A DNA stretch of 64,000 nucleotides from contig OZ241987.1 of the NCBI GenBank assembly GCA_965204395.1, forward strand, positions 1,984,001 to 2,048,000, written 5' to 3'. The position numbers were made by a program, and so were the translations under genes. Each line of letters starts with the position of its first letter. Positions within the stretch are counted from its first letter, which is position 1. Origin of the DNA: Bin87 sp965204395 (lineage in GTDB: Bacteria; Chloroflexota; Dehalococcoidia; Lucifugimonadales; UBA3495). The notes below the pieces were generated by a model, which was given only the letters and a program-made list of their open reading frames with translations, made no database searches and was not told the origin of the DNA. Shown piece by piece: positions 31,614 to 39,995 of the stretch.

Positions 31614-34220
31614 TTATTCATCGCTGTACGGGCCAAGAAACCTCTCACCGTCAAAATGTATCAAGTGAGTTGGAGCATCAGAAACCCATACTTCGGTCTC
31701 CCAAGCGATCTCGGTGAGGAAACGCCTCATTTCAGATCGGTTCGAAAAAGCAGTCACATACACCAACCCGCATCGACTGTTTGAAAAAAGATTCCTGAGT
31801 TGATTGCGTCGTAATTGATTCACCGGACCATGGGAAGTTACCGCTTCAACAATCACCAACCAATCTTTTTCTATATGATGCAATATAACGTCCGGCATTG
31901 GCCCGGCTTCATCAGTGATTACACCAAGAGAAGCCAAATACTCCGAGTCGAAGTAGCGGCCGCTGGCTCCGGCGTCCCCAACATAGATTACGTGCCCACC
32001 GGGTACGAAACGCTGAGCGAACTGTTCGATGATGTCCTTGACCAGAACGTTCTGTCCTCCAGCCGTGAGGGATAACTCGACGCCATCAGGCAACGTCACC
32101 GGTATCATATCCATGTGCCGCTCCCGCTGGCTGAGTTGATCCCGAGTTTCCAGCCCATCTAGAAAGGCGGCGAGCCGAGCCTCCCACTGCTCTGACCCGT
32201 AGTGACTGACAACGTCCAACACCGATCGGTGGACCTGATATGCGTTGTTGGGGCTATTGACAGGTCTAGTGGGATCGTCAGGATTCAGACTCACCAAACC
32301 CATTCCGATAAATTGGTGTAACGTGAATCGTCGTATGGTTTCACGAGTGTTGGGCGCGTATGATTTACCGTACTGTTCGCGCATCCAGACCATCATCTCA
32401 GTTACCCCTCTGAGAGGGGAGGCAACATTTAGCCACGGCTGATCGGGGCCAAGATCAAGTAGGGCCAGAAACGTCAGCGCAGAGCGTTCGTTGAGTTGAC
32501 CGGTCTGGACCCCAAAGCTCTTGAGCATCGCTATCGTTTCTTCAATTCGTTTTTCGCTTGCCGTTGCTTGCACGCTATCGGTCATTGCAGGAATCTCCTG
32601 GCTCAAAAGACTGTCAATTACGTATGGCGCTAGCGTTTTCCCATCGACTTTCTGCCCCAACCCTACTAATGCGCCGGCATCAGGAAAACGCAATGTTCGC
32701 AAGTCCCCAGCATTGACTTGGGTGTGACCGCTGAATTGCCGAAAGTATGAGTCCACTACGGTACTATTAAAAAAAGCGGTTAATCCTTTAGCCAACATCT
32801 CGGGTAGTCCGGAATTACTGCTATGCAGGACGTTCAGCTTATTGTCGAAAGCGACGAAGGGAGCATCCACGTTGCCAGGATCGAAAAGAGACGCCACGAT
32901 ACGACGGCGATCTTCTTTGGCGCTAAATCGGTTCACCAACACATACCAACCGGATGGTAAAACAAGATCATCATCCGGGCCGGATACGGACAACGCATTA
33001 GGGATATTTTCACCCTGCTGGGGCCAGACTACGAAGCCGTTTCGGCAGTGCCGGGGCAGAATCATGGGAGCATCCCCAGCCTTGACATCAGTGCGGAGTC
33101 GCTCTTTGGCGCGAAAGCCGACTACACGGCCAGTTGAAACCGAAATTCCCAAGTCTGATAGGCGGTTATTAAGCTCTCCCATGCCGCGAGTTATCCTAGC
33201 CGCGTTCTCGTCAGGGACAACCCTGATCAGAAACTGCTTATCGTCCGGGAAAATCAATTCAGAACGTTCAATAACCCTTTCGGTCATACCTGTGTCATGC
33301 GGTCCGTAAGACGTGGTTACACTAACGGAACCGGGAGTCACTCCCCGAACCCCATGGAACACCACGTTCTCTTGCAACACGCCGTCAGTTGAGAAAGTTG
33401 CATGACGAGCGTCGTAAATGTGGATTCGCCGGAAAGAAAGCTGCCGGATCAACGCCTGACGAAAATCCCGGAAGTACGTACCATTCATAAAACTGCGTGG
33501 AGTGATCGCCACTATCTCGCCGCCAATCTGCAACAGTTCCAAAGCGAGCCAAACAAATGCTGAGTACATATTACTGGTTCCCATACCCAACCCGTCCAGG
33601 CGAGTCCGCTCTATGCTGCTCCCGTTCAATTTGCGGTAGGGTGGATTTAAGATAGCGACGTGGAAGGGAGCGATCTCAGAGCCCGTAGGAAGAGCGTTAT
33701 TTCCTATGATGTCGGCCGCGCTTGAGATGAAGTCTTCGCACCGCAGATCCCAAGTGAACTGAACATCGTGCTCTTGGCAAATTTCTCCGCAACGTTGAAG
33801 CGTGTATTGCAATAGAGGCTCAAAAAAATCGTCAATCTCCCACGCGGTTACGTGGATGGTTGAAGGGCGTTTGTTTTCGGGACGGGAACAAAATTCCGCT
33901 ACCGCAGCAGCCGTCAACATACCAGTGCCACTACCGGCATCCAGTAACCGCAGCTCAGTCGGAGGCACGGCAACATCGAGCATAGAAGCCATGAATTCAG
34001 CCACAACCGCTGGGGTCATGAACTGTCCCAAGGCCGCCCTGCGCCGCTGGTCAGAAGCAAGCGTATCTGAAACTACCAGCCGTTCCGAGTCTAGTTGTTC
34101 CAGAAGACGGTCGGCAGATGAGGGATGCCGGCGACTTGCATTGTTATCCGGGTCAGGTTGGATGTGTATCAATTCAAGCCCTTGGGAGAGTCGACAGAAC
34201 CAGCAGGGTTCCGCTGCCAA
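31614..34220 (-). CDS. One-chain restriction-modification protein: N6-adenine methylase fused to BsuBI/PstI-type endonuclease
   Basis: An 868-residue protein (the start could be somewhat downstream of 34220). The N-terminal half is a gamma-class DNA adenine methylase: LGQFMTPAVVAEFMASM, SAM loop LLDAGSGTGML (about 93-102), catalytic NPPY at 192-195, then a target-recognition region. The C-terminal third matches the BsuBI/PstI restriction endonuclease family: YVGDAGASGRYFD, PMPDVILHHIEKDWLVIVEA with D777 and E792, SHGPVNQLRRNQL, LVYVTAF and IAWETEVWVSDAPTHLIHFD. BsuBI and PstI methylase and nuclease are normally separate proteins; here one chain carries both. Recognition of CTGCAG is only a guess by family. 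Base composition is visibly less GC-rich than neighbours, and dehydrogenase remnants flank it on both sides. Confidence 0.88.
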   Translation of the reverse strand: MAAEPCWFCRLSQGLELIHIQPDPDNNASRRHPSSADRLLEQLDSERLVVSDTLASDQRRRAALGQFMTPAVVAEFMASMLDVAVPPTELRLLDAGSGTGMLTAAAVAEFCSRPENKRPSTIHVTAWEIDDFFEPLLQYTLQRCGEICQEHDVQFTWDLRCEDFISSAADIIGNNALPTGSEIAPFHVAILNPPYRKLNGSSIERTRLDGLGMGTSNMYSAFVWLALELLQIGGEIVAITPRSFMNGTYFRDFRQALIRQLSFRRIHIYDARHATFSTDGVLQENVVFHGVRGVTPGSVSVTTSYGPHDTGMTERVIERSELIFPDDKQFLIRVVPDENAARITRGMGELNNRLSDLGISVSTGRVVGFRAKERLRTDVKAGDAPMILPRHCRNGFVVWPQQGENIPNALSVSGPDDDLVLPSGWYVLVNRFSAKEDRRRIVASLFDPGNVDAPFVAFDNKLNVLHSSNSGLPEMLAKGLTAFFNSTVVDSYFRQFSGHTQVNAGDLRTLRFPDAGALVGLGQKVDGKTLAPYVIDSLLSQEIPAMTDSVQATASEKRIEETIAMLKSFGVQTGQLNERSALTFLALLDLGPDQPWLNVASPLRGVTEMMVWMREQYGKSYAPNTRETIRRFTLHQFIGMGLVSLNPDDPTRPVNSPNNAYQVHRSVLDVVSHYGSEQWEARLAAFLDGLETRDQLSQRERHMDMIPVTLPDGVELSLTAGGQNVLVKDIIEQFAQRFVPGGHVIYVGDAGASGRYFDSEYLASLGVITDEAGPMPDVILHHIEKDWLVIVEAVTSHGPVNQLRRNQLRNLFSNSRCGLVYVTAFSNRSEMRRFLTEIAWETEVWVSDAPTHLIHFDGERFLGPYSDE

Positions 34221-34280
34221 ACGTTAAGATGGCCCGCTGGATTGGCTCGCATAAAGAACAGTATATGTCTAAATTGGCTA

Positions 34281-34400
34281 TCAACCCTCCAACAATCCTA
34301 CCACCGCATCCCCCACCTGCTGGGTGCTGGCGTTGCCGCCTAGGTCGGCGGTTTAGGGCGGTGCGCTTGTTGAAATTCCTCAGGGCGCGGGCCAGACCGG
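34281..34400 (-). pseudogene. Remnant of a tartrate/isopropylmalate-dehydrogenase-type gene 3' end, copy B
   Basis: The minus strand shows TADLGGNASTQQVGDAVVGL then LEG and a stop, homologous to the intact gene's TADLGGDASTQLVGDAVVNL. Upstream the match continues at the DNA level (GCGCCCTGAGGAATTTCAAC against GCGCGTCCTCAACGAA) but with frame-breaking changes. It lies 61 bases upstream of the R-M start and directly after the ABC binding-protein gene. B and C share bases (CTGCTGGGTGC) that the intact copy lacks. Confidence 0.8.
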
Positions 34401-34414
34401 AATTGACTCATCAG

Positions 34415-35623
34415 TCAGCTTCCGGCGCTCAGCTTGTTGGCCTGGCGGTACTTTCCATCCGGACCGATGACGGTCAGGAACACCGAGTCGGAGCCCTGGT
34501 TGTCGTTGGGGCCGTATTTGAGCAGAAAGCCGTCGATGTCGATGACATCGGAGGTGTGCAGAGCGTTCATAAAGCATTGTCGGCTAAGCTCAGCACCGCA
34601 GGCTTCGAGACCGAAAATGGCCAGCCGACCGGCCAGATATCCTTCGAGCGAAATGAACCCGGGTTCCGCCTCCGGACTGTAACCGGCCAGGGCGGTGTGA
34701 TACCGGGCCACCACCGGAATGCTGCCATCTTCGGGAAACGGGACCACCTGAGTGGAGTAAACGCCGTCGCCTTCCTCTTCCAGAGCTTTCGCGAGGGCGT
34801 TGCCACCCACGAAGGAGACCGTCACGAACACCGGGCTGATGTCGCGGCTCACCAGCTTTATGGTAGTGGCGACCGCATCCTGCGTACCTATCATGATTAC
34901 GGCTTCAGGGTTGGCTTCTACGATGCTGAGGGTAGCTTCGATCACCGCGCCGGTATTGCGTTCGTAACTCCATGCCCCGACCGGTTCCATGCCGCGACGT
35001 TCCAGGGCCATCCGCACACCCTCCAGTCCGTCCTGGCCAAAGGCGTCATCCTGGTAGAACACGCCGACTCGGGTTATCCCCAGGTCCTCGGTCAGTCGGG
35101 CGATGATCTCCTCCGTTTCCTGGTGATACGAGGCGCGGAGATTGAGGACGGTATCCAGCGCCGGATCGCGCAGGAATTCCGCTCCGGTGAACGGCGCGAT
35201 GAAGGGTACGCCGGCATCCTGGGCGACCGGGAACGCCATGCGAGACGTGGGCGTTCCAACCGCGCCGATGAGGGCAAAAACACCCTCCTGCTCGATGAGC
35301 CACTTGGTGGACTGAACCGCATAGCCGGGTTCGTAACGGTCGTCCGAGGTTTTGAGTTCCAACATGCGACCGTGCAAGCCCCCGGCCTGATTGACCTCGT
35401 GAAATGCCGCCTCGATCCCAAGGCGCATGTTGTCGCCCAGTTCCTGGGCTCTACCGCTGAATGCGGCAGATTGACCGAACAGAACCCGGTCTGCGGAAAC
35501 GCCCGGAATGCCGGCGTCGTCCGCGGTGGCGTCCAAGCACGCCATCCCCACAACTGCAACCAGCAACATCGCGCCAACTGACAATGGAGCGAGGCCGCGA
35601 ACCAGGAGTCTGACTGATTTCAT
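34415..35623 (-). CDS. ABC transporter substrate-binding lipoprotein (branched-chain amino acid type)
   Basis: A 402-residue periplasmic-binding protein, type I (Peripla_BP_6, LivJ-like). The signal region LAPLSVGAMLLVAVVGMACL ends in a lipobox-like GMAC, so it is probably lipid-anchored outside the membrane. The mature part has VLFGQSAAFSGRAQELGDNM, RYEPGYAVQSTKWLIEQEGV, FALIGAVGTPTS and VGVFYQDDAFGQDGLEGVRM, all standard family blocks. Ligand may be an amino acid, amide or small acid. No permease or ATPase genes are adjacent, so it is an orphan subunit here. Confidence 0.9.
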   Translation of the reverse strand: MKSVRLLVRGLAPLSVGAMLLVAVVGMACLDATADDAGIPGVSADRVLFGQSAAFSGRAQELGDNMRLGIEAAFHEVNQAGGLHGRMLELKTSDDRYEPGYAVQSTKWLIEQEGVFALIGAVGTPTSRMAFPVAQDAGVPFIAPFTGAEFLRDPALDTVLNLRASYHQETEEIIARLTEDLGITRVGVFYQDDAFGQDGLEGVRMALERRGMEPVGAWSYERNTGAVIEATLSIVEANPEAVIMIGTQDAVATTIKLVSRDISPVFVTVSFVGGNALAKALEEEGDGVYSTQVVPFPEDGSIPVVARYHTALAGYSPEAEPGFISLEGYLAGRLAIFGLEACGAELSRQCFMNALHTSDVIDIDGFLLKYGPNDNQGSDSVFLTVIGPDGKYRQANKLSAGS

Positions 35624-35932
35624 TGCTTCACGTGGACGAGCGTACGCGGCGCGTGATTCCTGAGAACGTACTCGCGGAGGAACATATCCAGCATCGCGAC
35701 CCTGCCAATGACATTGATATGCTCCAATTTCCGCGCCATTTTATCAGCAACGTTTCGCTGAGTAACACGACTCGGCAACCCTACTTGGGAGAGATTCGTG
35801 CGCTGAGGGTCGGCGGGGCGCCGGCGTCGTTACTTCGGCCACCGGGTTCGGGCGATTGGAGAGGGGGCTGAAGCAGACCCTTCGACAGGCTCAGGATGAT
35901 TCGACAGGCTCAGGACGAGCGGTCCATCGTTC
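35624..35932. other. Intergenic region with family B repeats
   Basis: About 310 bases. The left 200 should hold the promoter of the binding-protein gene, but I see no clear boxes. The right part carries two nested family B units (35877-35921). No gene is supported. Confidence 0.4.
35877..35921. repeat. Dispersed repeat, family B, two tandem units
   Basis: CCCTTCGACAGGCTCAGGAT followed by GATTCGACAGGCTCAGGACG and AGCGG: two overlapping copies of the same unit just before the dehydrogenase stop. Confidence 0.8.
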
Positions 35933-36997
35933 TTACAGCAGGTTCACCACCGCGTCGCCTACCAGCTGCGTGCTGGCGTCGCCGCCCAGGTCGGCGGTTA
36001 GGGCGATGCGTTCGTTGAGGACGCGCAGCGCGGCGGCGTTGACCCGGTCGGCGGCGTCGGTTTCTCCGAAATGGTCCAGCATCATGGCCACGGCCAGGAT
36101 GGTGGCCAGGGGGTTGGCCTTGTTCTGTCCAGTGATGTCGAAGGCGGCGCCGTGGACGGGCTCGAACATGGACGGCAGGGTCTTTTCGGGGTTGATGTTG
36201 GCGCTGGGGGCCAGACCCATGCTGCCGGTTACCACGGCGGCGATGTCGGAGAGGATGTCGGCAAAGAGGTTGGAGGCGACGATCACGTCGAAGTCCTCGG
36301 GCCAGCGCACCAGGTCCATGGCGGCGCGGTCCACCAGCAGGGACTCGGTCTGCACTTGGGGATAGTCGGCGGCGACGTCGTCGAACACCTCGTCCCAGAA
36401 GACCATGCTGAAGGCCTGGGCGTTGGACTTGGTTACCGATGTGACCTTGTTCCTGCCGCCGCGCCGCAGGCTGTATTCGAAGGCGGCGCGGATGATGCGC
36501 TCGGTGCCGCGGCGGGTGAAGACGCCGCTCTGGATCACGGTCTCGTGGGGCGTGCCGGCGTAGAGGCGTCCGCCGACGGGGGCGTACTCGCCCTCGGTGT
36601 TCTCGCGGAAGATGACCATGTCAACGTCGCCGGCCTGCTTGCCGGCGATGGGCGACTCGACGCCGGGATAGAGGACGGCAGGACGGACGCAAATGGCTTG
36701 GTCGAAGGCGCGACGCATGGGCAGCAGGAGGCCCTGCAGGGTGATGTGATCGGGGATGTTGGGGTCGCCGACCGCGCCGAAAAGGATTGCGTCGTGGGTG
36801 GAGAGCTGATCCAGGCCGTCCTCGGGCATCATGCGGCCGGTTTCGCGGTAGTAGTCGCTGCCCCAGGGGTACTCGGTGGCGCGGAAGGAGAGGCCGTCGG
36901 TCCGGGTGGCCACGGCGTCCAGGACCTTGCGTCCCTCCGCGATGACCTCGGGTCCTATGCCGTCGCCGGCGATGACTGCCAGGTTGTATTCGGCCAT
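35933..36997 (-). CDS. Tartrate/D-malate dehydrogenase-type decarboxylating dehydrogenase
   Basis: A 354-residue beta-decarboxylating dehydrogenase of the IPMDH/TtuC superfamily. YNLAVIAGDGIGPEVIAEG is the N-terminus; GSDYYRETGRMMPEDGLDQL and the GDPNIPDHITLQGLLLPMRR segment favour the tartrate/D-malate (TtuC/DmlA) subgroup over LeuB. Metal and substrate residues sit in FRENTEGEYAPVGG and NLFADILSDIAAVVTGSMGL, and NAD binding in FEPVHGAAFDITGQNKANP. It oxidises and decarboxylates a 2-hydroxy acid. Two decayed copies of the last 33 codons of a relative lie at 31496 and 34281. Confidence 0.9.
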   Translation of the reverse strand: MAEYNLAVIAGDGIGPEVIAEGRKVLDAVATRTDGLSFRATEYPWGSDYYRETGRMMPEDGLDQLSTHDAILFGAVGDPNIPDHITLQGLLLPMRRAFDQAICVRPAVLYPGVESPIAGKQAGDVDMVIFRENTEGEYAPVGGRLYAGTPHETVIQSGVFTRRGTERIIRAAFEYSLRRGGRNKVTSVTKSNAQAFSMVFWDEVFDDVAADYPQVQTESLLVDRAAMDLVRWPEDFDVIVASNLFADILSDIAAVVTGSMGLAPSANINPEKTLPSMFEPVHGAAFDITGQNKANPLATILAVAMMLDHFGETDAADRVNAAALRVLNERIALTADLGGDASTQLVGDAVVNLL

Positions 36998-37141
36998 GTT
37001 CGCGCTCTCCTTACCAGGTGGTGCGGGGAATGGTGCAGGATGGTTGGTACGGCAGGCAATCTACACCGGGGAGCGCGGGGCTGTCCATTGCGTCGGTTAC
37101 AATAAAAGCCACCACGTCTGCGACACCGGGGAGCAACGACA

Positions 37142-37690
37142 ATGACCGCGCCGAATCAGAGTGAAGGGACAGACTGGCAGGACCGCATCGTTTGTGATCC
37201 CGCGGTGCTGAACGGTGCGGCGACCATCAGGGGCACCGGCATTGCCGTGGCGCTGGTGAACCAGTTGCTGGGCAGGGGCAATACCGTTGACGCAATCATC
37301 GGCAACTACCTGCACATCACGGAAGAAGACGTTGAGGCTTGCCGTCGTTACGGAGAGATACTGCAGAAGCAGCAACGCGAGGAACTGTCCAGGACCATTG
37401 AGCAACGGACGCCGGAAAAGGTCGCCGACTGGCGAGAGCGGATAGAATGCGTCCCCGGGAGATTGGGCGGCAAACCGGTGATAGTGAATACCCGGATTTC
37501 GGTGGAATTGATAACGAATTTTCTGGAAGGAGGGTCCACAGTAGATTTCCTTCTCTGCAACTACCCGCATATCAGGGCTGAGGATATCGATGCCTGTGTG
37601 AAGTACAAGGCGACGGGCGCGAAATTGTCCAACTTTACGTGGGCCGATTTGAACGCCCTGATGGATGCCGACGAGTTGCGCAAATCGTGA
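37142..37690 (+). CDS. Double DUF433 antitoxin-like protein
   Basis: A 182-residue protein with two tandem DUF433 domains, each a small winged-helix-like DNA-binding unit. The repeats align: LNGAATIRGTGIAVALVNQL with VDAIIGNYLHITEEDVEACR, and LGGKPVIVNTRISVELITNF with VDFLLCNYPHIRAEDIDACV. Most DUF433 antitoxins carry one domain in about 75-110 residues. The stop overlaps the GTG of the PIN-like toxin gene (GTGA). A TACAAT -10-like box is at 37098-37103. A fused dimer could read an asymmetric operator. Confidence 0.85.
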   Translation: MTAPNQSEGTDWQDRIVCDPAVLNGAATIRGTGIAVALVNQLLGRGNTVDAIIGNYLHITEEDVEACRRYGEILQKQQREELSRTIEQRTPEKVADWRERIECVPGRLGGKPVIVNTRISVELITNFLEGGSTVDFLLCNYPHIRAEDIDACVKYKATGAKLSNFTWADLNALMDADELRKS

Positions 37691-38028
37691 GGATACTGGC
37701 AGATGAAAATATGCTGGCGGTTGTGGTTGACGGGTTGCGCGACGGCGGGCACGACGTCCGCCGGGTAGTCGATACGAATCCAAGCGACCCCGACGCTGAC
37801 TTGCTCAATATAGCCACTGTGGATGAACGGCTGTTGATCACATTTGACACCGACTACGGTGAACTGGTCCATCAAGATGGTGTACCGGCGCCCTACGGGG
37901 TCCTTTTGTTCCGAATCCACAGAGATGTGGCAAACGACGTCAAAGCCAGTTTCATAATCGGCACTGTCAACAGCGCCGACGAGTGGCCGCCGGGCGTCTG
38001 GACGATACAGATACGCCACCGAGAGTGA
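37687..38028 (+). CDS. DUF5615 PIN-like toxin
   Basis: A 113-residue PIN-like protein starting at GTG 37687 (VRILADENMLAVVVDGLRDG). DEN at the N-terminus, DTNPSDPDADLLNIATVDER and LLITFDTDYGELVHQDGV provide the acidic residues of the DUF5615 fold, a probable RNase. The start is set by the GTGA overlap with the DUF433 gene; an earlier in-frame ATG would read into that gene. The pair is a complete toxin-antitoxin module, mirrored by the diverged pair at 60609-61702. Confidence 0.85.
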   Translation: MRILADENMLAVVVDGLRDGGHDVRRVVDTNPSDPDADLLNIATVDERLLITFDTDYGELVHQDGVPAPYGVLLFRIHRDVANDVKASFIIGTVNSADEWPPGVWTIQIRHRE

Positions 38029-38038
38029 GCATCAAATC

Positions 38039-38061
38039 GGGGCGGGTTTCAAACCCGCCCC
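38039..38061. repeat. Palindromic repeat, family A
   Basis: GGGGCGGGTTT and AAACCCGCCCC around one base, between the convergent toxin gene and the rhodanese gene. Confidence 0.85.
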
Positions 38062-38088
38062 GCGTGCGTCGATATTTGGTAGTGGGCG

Positions 38089-38937
38089 TTACACGTCCCG
38101 CTCGATGGGGGCGCCTACTATGCTGCCCCACTCGGTCCAGGAGCCGTCGTAGTTGCGGACGTTGTCGTAGCCCAGGAGCTGGCTGAGGACGAACCACGTG
38201 TGGGACGAACGCTCGCCGATGCGGCAGTACGCGATGGTCTCGCGGGAACCGTCGACGCCCCGGCCGCCGTATAGCTCGCTAAGTTCGTCGGCGGACTTGA
38301 AGGTGCCGTCCTCATTGACGGCCTGGCCCCAGGGTACGTTGGCCGCGCCGGGGATGTGGCCGTTGCGCTGGGAGCCTTCCTGCGGCAGGTTCGGCGGCGC
38401 GTTGAGCGCGCCGGAGAATTCGTCGGGCGAGCGCACGTCCACCAGGGCGTGGCTGCCGCTGTTGACGGCCTGCAGCACGTAGTCGCGCAGGGCGCGGAGG
38501 TCAGTATTCTCGGTGGTGATGCTGTAGCTGGAGGCGGGATACGAGGGCACGTCGGTGGTGGTGGGCCGGTTCTCGGCCAGCCATAGGGCGCGGCCGCCGT
38601 TCATCAGCTTGACGTCCTGGTGACCATAGTAGCGGAGCTGCCAGAAGGCCCACGCGGCGAACCAGTTGTTGTTGTCGCCGTACAGGATGATGGTGGTGTC
38701 GGGTGAGATGCCGCTGCCGCCGAGCAGGGCTTCCATTTCGCTGTGGGACACGATGTCGCGGGCGACGTTCTGCTGTAGTTGACTCTGCCAGTTCCAGGTT
38801 ACGGCGCCGGCGATGTGTCCCTGCTCGTAGGCGGAGGTATCGACGTCAACCTCGACCAGGCGGACGTTGGCGTCCGAGCCGTGATCGGCGACCCATTGGG
38901 TGGAAACAAGAGCTTCGGGATGCGCGTATTCGGCCAT
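38089..38937 (-). CDS. Thiosulfate/3-mercaptopyruvate sulfurtransferase (tandem rhodanese)
   Basis: A 282-residue protein with two rhodanese domains. The N-terminal inactive domain includes RLVEVDVDTSAYEQGHIAGA and IILYGDNNNWFAAWAFW, with aspartate where an active domain has cysteine. The C-terminal domain has ALVDVRSPDEFSG, GHIPGAANVPWGQA and the active loop AYCRIGERSSHTWFVL, with the persulfide-carrying cysteine. It should transfer sulfane sulfur from thiosulfate or mercaptopyruvate to cyanide or thiols. The ATG at 38937 has an AGGTG ribosome site. Confidence 0.92.
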   Translation of the reverse strand: MAEYAHPEALVSTQWVADHGSDANVRLVEVDVDTSAYEQGHIAGAVTWNWQSQLQQNVARDIVSHSEMEALLGGSGISPDTTIILYGDNNNWFAAWAFWQLRYYGHQDVKLMNGGRALWLAENRPTTTDVPSYPASSYSITTENTDLRALRDYVLQAVNSGSHALVDVRSPDEFSGALNAPPNLPQEGSQRNGHIPGAANVPWGQAVNEDGTFKSADELSELYGGRGVDGSRETIAYCRIGERSSHTWFVLSQLLGYDNVRNYDGSWTEWGSIVGAPIERDV

Positions 38938-39025
38938 GGTGCACCTCGTGATGGGGTTATTCAAAAGAATGGGTTCGGCAGATTATACACGACGGTTCGG
39001 ATTGGCCGGGACGGACGGTCAACGG

Positions 39026-39343
39026 TCAGTCGAGGAGCAGGAAATCCTTGCGGACGCGGTCGAGGAATCTCGCGTCGGTCAATGCCATGTCATGCAGGTC
39101 CACGATGATGGGCAGGTTGGACTCATCGAAATCCTCGTCGAGATCGCCCATGACCCTGGTGGGGATGGTTTTGCCGTGGTCGTCGAGCATGAGATCCAGG
39201 TCGGAGTAGCGGCGGGCGCGGCCTTTGGCGCGGGAACCGTACACCCAGATCCGTGCATCGGGCAGGCGGCGGCGGATGATGTCCAGCACCTGGGCGCGGT
39301 GCTCGGGCGTGAGGTCGATTTCGGGCGATGGTTCAGCCACCAT
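39026..39343 (-). CDS. MNT-type nucleotidyltransferase (intact)
   Basis: A 105-residue minimal nucleotidyltransferase. RIWVYGSRAKGRARRYSDLD then LML has the complete GS-X10-DxD catalytic motif. It overlaps the HEPN-type gene upstream by 11 bases, making an HEPN-MNT pair in which the MNT protein probably modifies or neutralises its partner. It contrasts with the eroded double MntA at 23409-24008. Confidence 0.85.
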   Translation of the reverse strand: MVAEPSPEIDLTPEHRAQVLDIIRRRLPDARIWVYGSRAKGRARRYSDLDLMLDDHGKTIPTRVMGDLDEDFDESNLPIIVDLHDMALTDARFLDRVRKDFLLLD

Positions 39344-39746
39344 CGGCGATACCTTGTTCCATGGCGTTGAGGAGGGCCCGGGCGTCGGCGGCGAAGGCGG
39401 TTGCATTGGCGGCTATCGCATCAGCCATAGGTTCGCTGTACGCGTGGACGGTCCGGTTACGGTTGTCCACGTGAAGCATCCAATCGGCGCACTCGGCAAT
39501 GAGTCCCAGATCGGCAGCCTCGCGCAGGCAGCGGCGGGGCGACATCCGGTTAGTACGGCGTATAGCGGCTATCTCTTCCAGGTAGCGGCGTAGCGTGGAC
39601 ACCGCGACTTCAAACGTGAAGGTGAAGCGCAAGATCACAGCGTCGCGCAAGTAGGCGTTCCCAGGATCGGAGGCGCGTTCGGATAGAGCTTCGTCCAAGC
39701 GCGCCAATGCGTCTCGGAAGGGCTGAATGTCAATTTCCTCGGACAT
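39333..39746 (-). CDS. HI0074-type nucleotidyltransferase substrate-binding protein (HEPN)
   Basis: A 137-residue four-helix protein. ERASDPGNAYLRDAVILRFT, FTFEVAVSTLRRYLEEIAAI and the C-terminal DNRNRTVHAYSEPMADAI segment match the HI0074/HEPN family, including an R-x4-H-like RNRTVH. The ATG at 39746 is chosen by the family N-terminus (MSEEIDIQPFRDALARLDEA). It is the first gene of a two-gene module with the MNT protein. Confidence 0.85.
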   Translation of the reverse strand: MSEEIDIQPFRDALARLDEALSERASDPGNAYLRDAVILRFTFTFEVAVSTLRRYLEEIAAIRRTNRMSPRRCLREAADLGLIAECADWMLHVDNRNRTVHAYSEPMADAIAANATAFAADARALLNAMEQGIADGG

Positions 39747-39831
39747 TATGCGCTGAGACCACGGGAGCGATTGGGGGACGAGGATTCCGCAACAAGAGGA
39801 TAACACGAGGCAAGGAACGCCCGTCCCCTGT

Positions 39832-39907
39832 GAAACAAAAATTTAACCAATAGGCAACAGTTTGTTAATTGCGGCGCAATCGCCGGTTAACACGGCGACC
39901 ATACGAT
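39832..39907 (+). promoter_or_regulatory. Six-half-site 11-bp array and -10 box, first amt promoter
   Basis: Half-sites GAAAC (39832), TTAAC (39843), GCAAC (39854), TTAAT (39865), GCAAT (39876) and TTAAC (39887) start exactly 11 bp apart. Ten bases after the last is TACGAT (39902-39907) as -10. The amt ATG is 89 bases further. The phase and the overlap of the last half-site with the -35 zone are those of an OmpR-type activator such as GlnR. Confidence 0.85.
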
Positions 39908-39995
39908 GGCGGTGGTCACAACAAAACGGGACGCCGCCCACATTCCGCTTCAGGCGGACGAGACGACGCCTCAAAGGTGAAATGGAGGCAAATGT

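Noticed and set aside
31373..31717. Plus-strand ORF of 114 codons next to the restriction-modification gene
   Set aside because: It runs antisense through the dehydrogenase remnant and the end of the R-M gene and has no protein-like features.
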